From contig JAKCAB010000859.1 in assembly GCA_021839785.1 (NCBI GenBank), forward strand, positions 1 through 7,346: 7,346 bases of DNA, given 5' to 3'. The notes beneath the pieces are model-generated. The model did not search any database. It was not told where the DNA came from and saw only the letters and a program-made list of their open reading frames with translations. This document shows, piece by piece, positions 6,340-7,346 of the stretch; within the stretch, counting starts at the first letter, position 1; each line of letters opens with the position of its first letter. Source of the stretch: a bacterium (GTDB taxonomy: Bacteria > Verrucomicrobiota > Verrucomicrobiae > Limisphaerales > J093). The position numbers and the translations under genes were made by a program.

Positions 6340-6426
6340 CAGAAACGGGGATGCGCTCCACCACTCGACCAGTCAAGGAACAGACTGGCCAACCATTCTG
6401 CGAATCGTTAAATCCGACCGCTAACC

Positions 6427-7346
6427 ATGCAAGGCGCCCGCTCCATCCCGGCCGTCGAAAAAGTGCTCCAGGCCCTCGGCCCAGCGAAACTGCCGCGGCC
6501 GGTCATCGTGGCCGTGGTGCGACGCGAGTTGGCCGCGCTTCGAAAACAGATCACGCAAACACGAGGCGCGCGGGTTCCCAAAACCGAATTCGACGCGGTG
6601 GTGGCGCGCATCCGCAGCGCACTGGACCGACTCCGCCGCTCGCGGTTGCAGCCGGTCATCAACGGCACCGGCGTGATCATCCACACCAACCTCGGCCGGG
6701 CGCCGCTGGCACCGTCAGCGGTCGAGGCGCTGGCCCGCGTTGCCGCGAGCTACAACAACCTGGAGTTCGACCTCGTCACCGGCGACCGCGGCGGCCGGGC
6801 CGCTTACCTCGAACACAACCTCGCCCTCCTTTGCGGCGCCGAAGCCGCGACGGTCGTCAATAACTGCGCCGCCGCGTTGGTTTTGATCCTCCGACATTTT
6901 ACCGCCGGCGAGCGCAAGCAAGTGGTCATCTCGCGCGGCGAACTGATTCAGATCGGAGGCGGATTCCGCATCCCGGACATCCTCGAATCCAGCGGCGCGC
7001 GGCTGCGCGAAGTCGGCACGACGAACAAAACGACGTTGAGCGATTACACCCGCGCCCTCGGCCGCGAGACGGCGCTGGTCCTCAAGGTGCACCGTAGCAA
7101 TTTTTTCATGGGCGGCTTCGTCGAGTCGCCTTCGACGGAGGATCTCGCGGCTTTGGCGCGGAGGAGGCGCGTGCCGTTCGTCGAAGATCTGGGCAGCGGC
7201 GCGGTCGTGGCCACGGAAGACTTCGGCGTGGACGAGCATGAGCCGACCGCGGTCGAAGTCCTCAAGCGCGGCGTGGATCTGGTTTGCTTCAGCGGCGACA
7301 AACTGCTGGGCGGCCCGCAGGCGGGGATCATTGCCGGCAAGGCGAA
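6427..7346 (+). CDS. selA: L-seryl-tRNA(Sec) selenium transferase, N-terminal two thirds (3' end outside window)
   Basis: SelA is the PLP-dependent enzyme that converts seryl-tRNA(Sec) to selenocysteinyl-tRNA(Sec) with selenophosphate. It is cytoplasmic and decameric in bacteria. The frame is open from the ATG at 6427 through 306 codons and runs off the window. The N-terminal helical tRNA-binding part (VEKVLQALGP, about residues 10-19) is followed by the hallmark INGTGVIIHTNLGRAPL (about 78-94), NNLEFDLVTGDRGGR, NNCAAALVLIL, the ISRGELIQIGGGFRIPDI loop, VGTTNKTTLSDY, KVHRSNFFMGGF, the PLP-contacting VEDLGSGAV, and FSGDKLLGGPQAG. In the last motif K292 should be the Schiff-base lysine, close to Lys295 of the E. 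coli enzyme, which supports both start and frame. Full SelA has about 460 residues, so about 150 are missing. There is no Shine-Dalgarno. selB or selD may follow outside the window. Confidence 0.95.
   Translation, partial: MQGARSIPAVEKVLQALGPAKLPRPVIVAVVRRELAALRKQITQTRGARVPKTEFDAVVARIRSALDRLRRSRLQPVINGTGVIIHTNLGRAPLAPSAVEALARVAASYNNLEFDLVTGDRGGRAAYLEHNLALLCGAEAATVVNNCAAALVLILRHFTAGERKQVVISRGELIQIGGGFRIPDILESSGARLREVGTTNKTTLSDYTRALGRETALVLKVHRSNFFMGGFVESPSTEDLAALARRRRVPFVEDLGSGAVVATEDFGVDEHEPTAVEVLKRGVDLVCFSGDKLLGGPQAGIIAGKA

Larger units (their letters stand above)
6067..6426. other. 360-nt gap before selA with no convincing gene
   Basis: No reading frame on either strand resembles a known protein. 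The CAP frame remains open after its TGA until a TAA at 6409-6411, but this extension looks non-coding. The first half is featureless GC-rich DNA with a weak 5-bp hairpin (6163-6179). The second half is regulatory in character, with a TGGCAC box at 6265, A-runs, a perfect palindrome at 6277-6292 and a 6-bp GC hairpin at 6322-6339. The selA promoter and 5' leader should lie here. I saw no tRNA or riboswitch fold. Confidence 0.6.

Noticed and set aside
6386..6402. TGGCC...TGCG resembling a second sigma-54 site close to selA
   Set aside because: The spacing between GG and GC is 11 rather than the required 10, and the -24 box is only partial.
6141..6863. A 240-codon + strand frame overlapping the selA start
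   Set aside because: It overlaps the conserved SelA N-terminus in another frame and reads as Arg/Pro-rich nonsense.

Overview
The window is a high-GC stretch, by eye roughly two thirds G+C, and every supported gene lies on the + strand. The layout suggests Verrucomicrobiota, probably a Pedosphaera/Limisphaera-like lineage. The main reason is the secreted-type CAP protein: its SdrD-B-like middle domain and its C-terminal module ending in RRYYRASIVP are styles I associate with that phylum. This is inference from protein style, not from a marker gene. The first gene lacks its 5' end and the last lacks its 3' end. Together with the odd length, this suggests a whole metagenomic contig.

Positions 1-1827 hold the catalytic half of an NtrY-like sensor histidine kinase, cut at its phospho-acceptor histidine by the window edge, followed by a stand-alone GspF/PilC-type inner-membrane platform protein. 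Positions 1936-4984 hold a compact three-gene signalling cassette: a TerY-type von Willebrand A protein, a PP2C-type Ser/Thr phosphatase and a membrane-anchored Ser/Thr kinase. This gene set matches the TerY-P triad known from Ter-linked stress systems. In it a kinase and phosphatase are thought to act on a phosphorylation switch coupled to a metal-binding VWA protein. The phosphatase and kinase are 9 nt apart and in the same reading frame. They are very likely co-transcribed, with terY probably on the same message.

Positions about 5035-6066 hold a CAP/SCP-domain protein that seems to have lost its 5' end. CAP homology continues in frame upstream of the first ATG, but there is no start codon and no signal peptide. 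Positions 6067-6426 form a 360-nt gap without a convincing gene. It carries a perfect 16-bp palindrome in A-rich flanks, a nearby sigma-54-like element and small GC hairpins. From 6427 to the end runs the first 306 codons of selA, for selenocysteinyl-tRNA(Sec) synthesis, which implies that the organism makes selenoproteins.

None of the complete gene starts has a recognisable Shine-Dalgarno sequence. The most notable content is the TerY-P triad with its transmembrane kinase. Second are the regulatory-looking palindrome before selA and the decapitated CAP gene.
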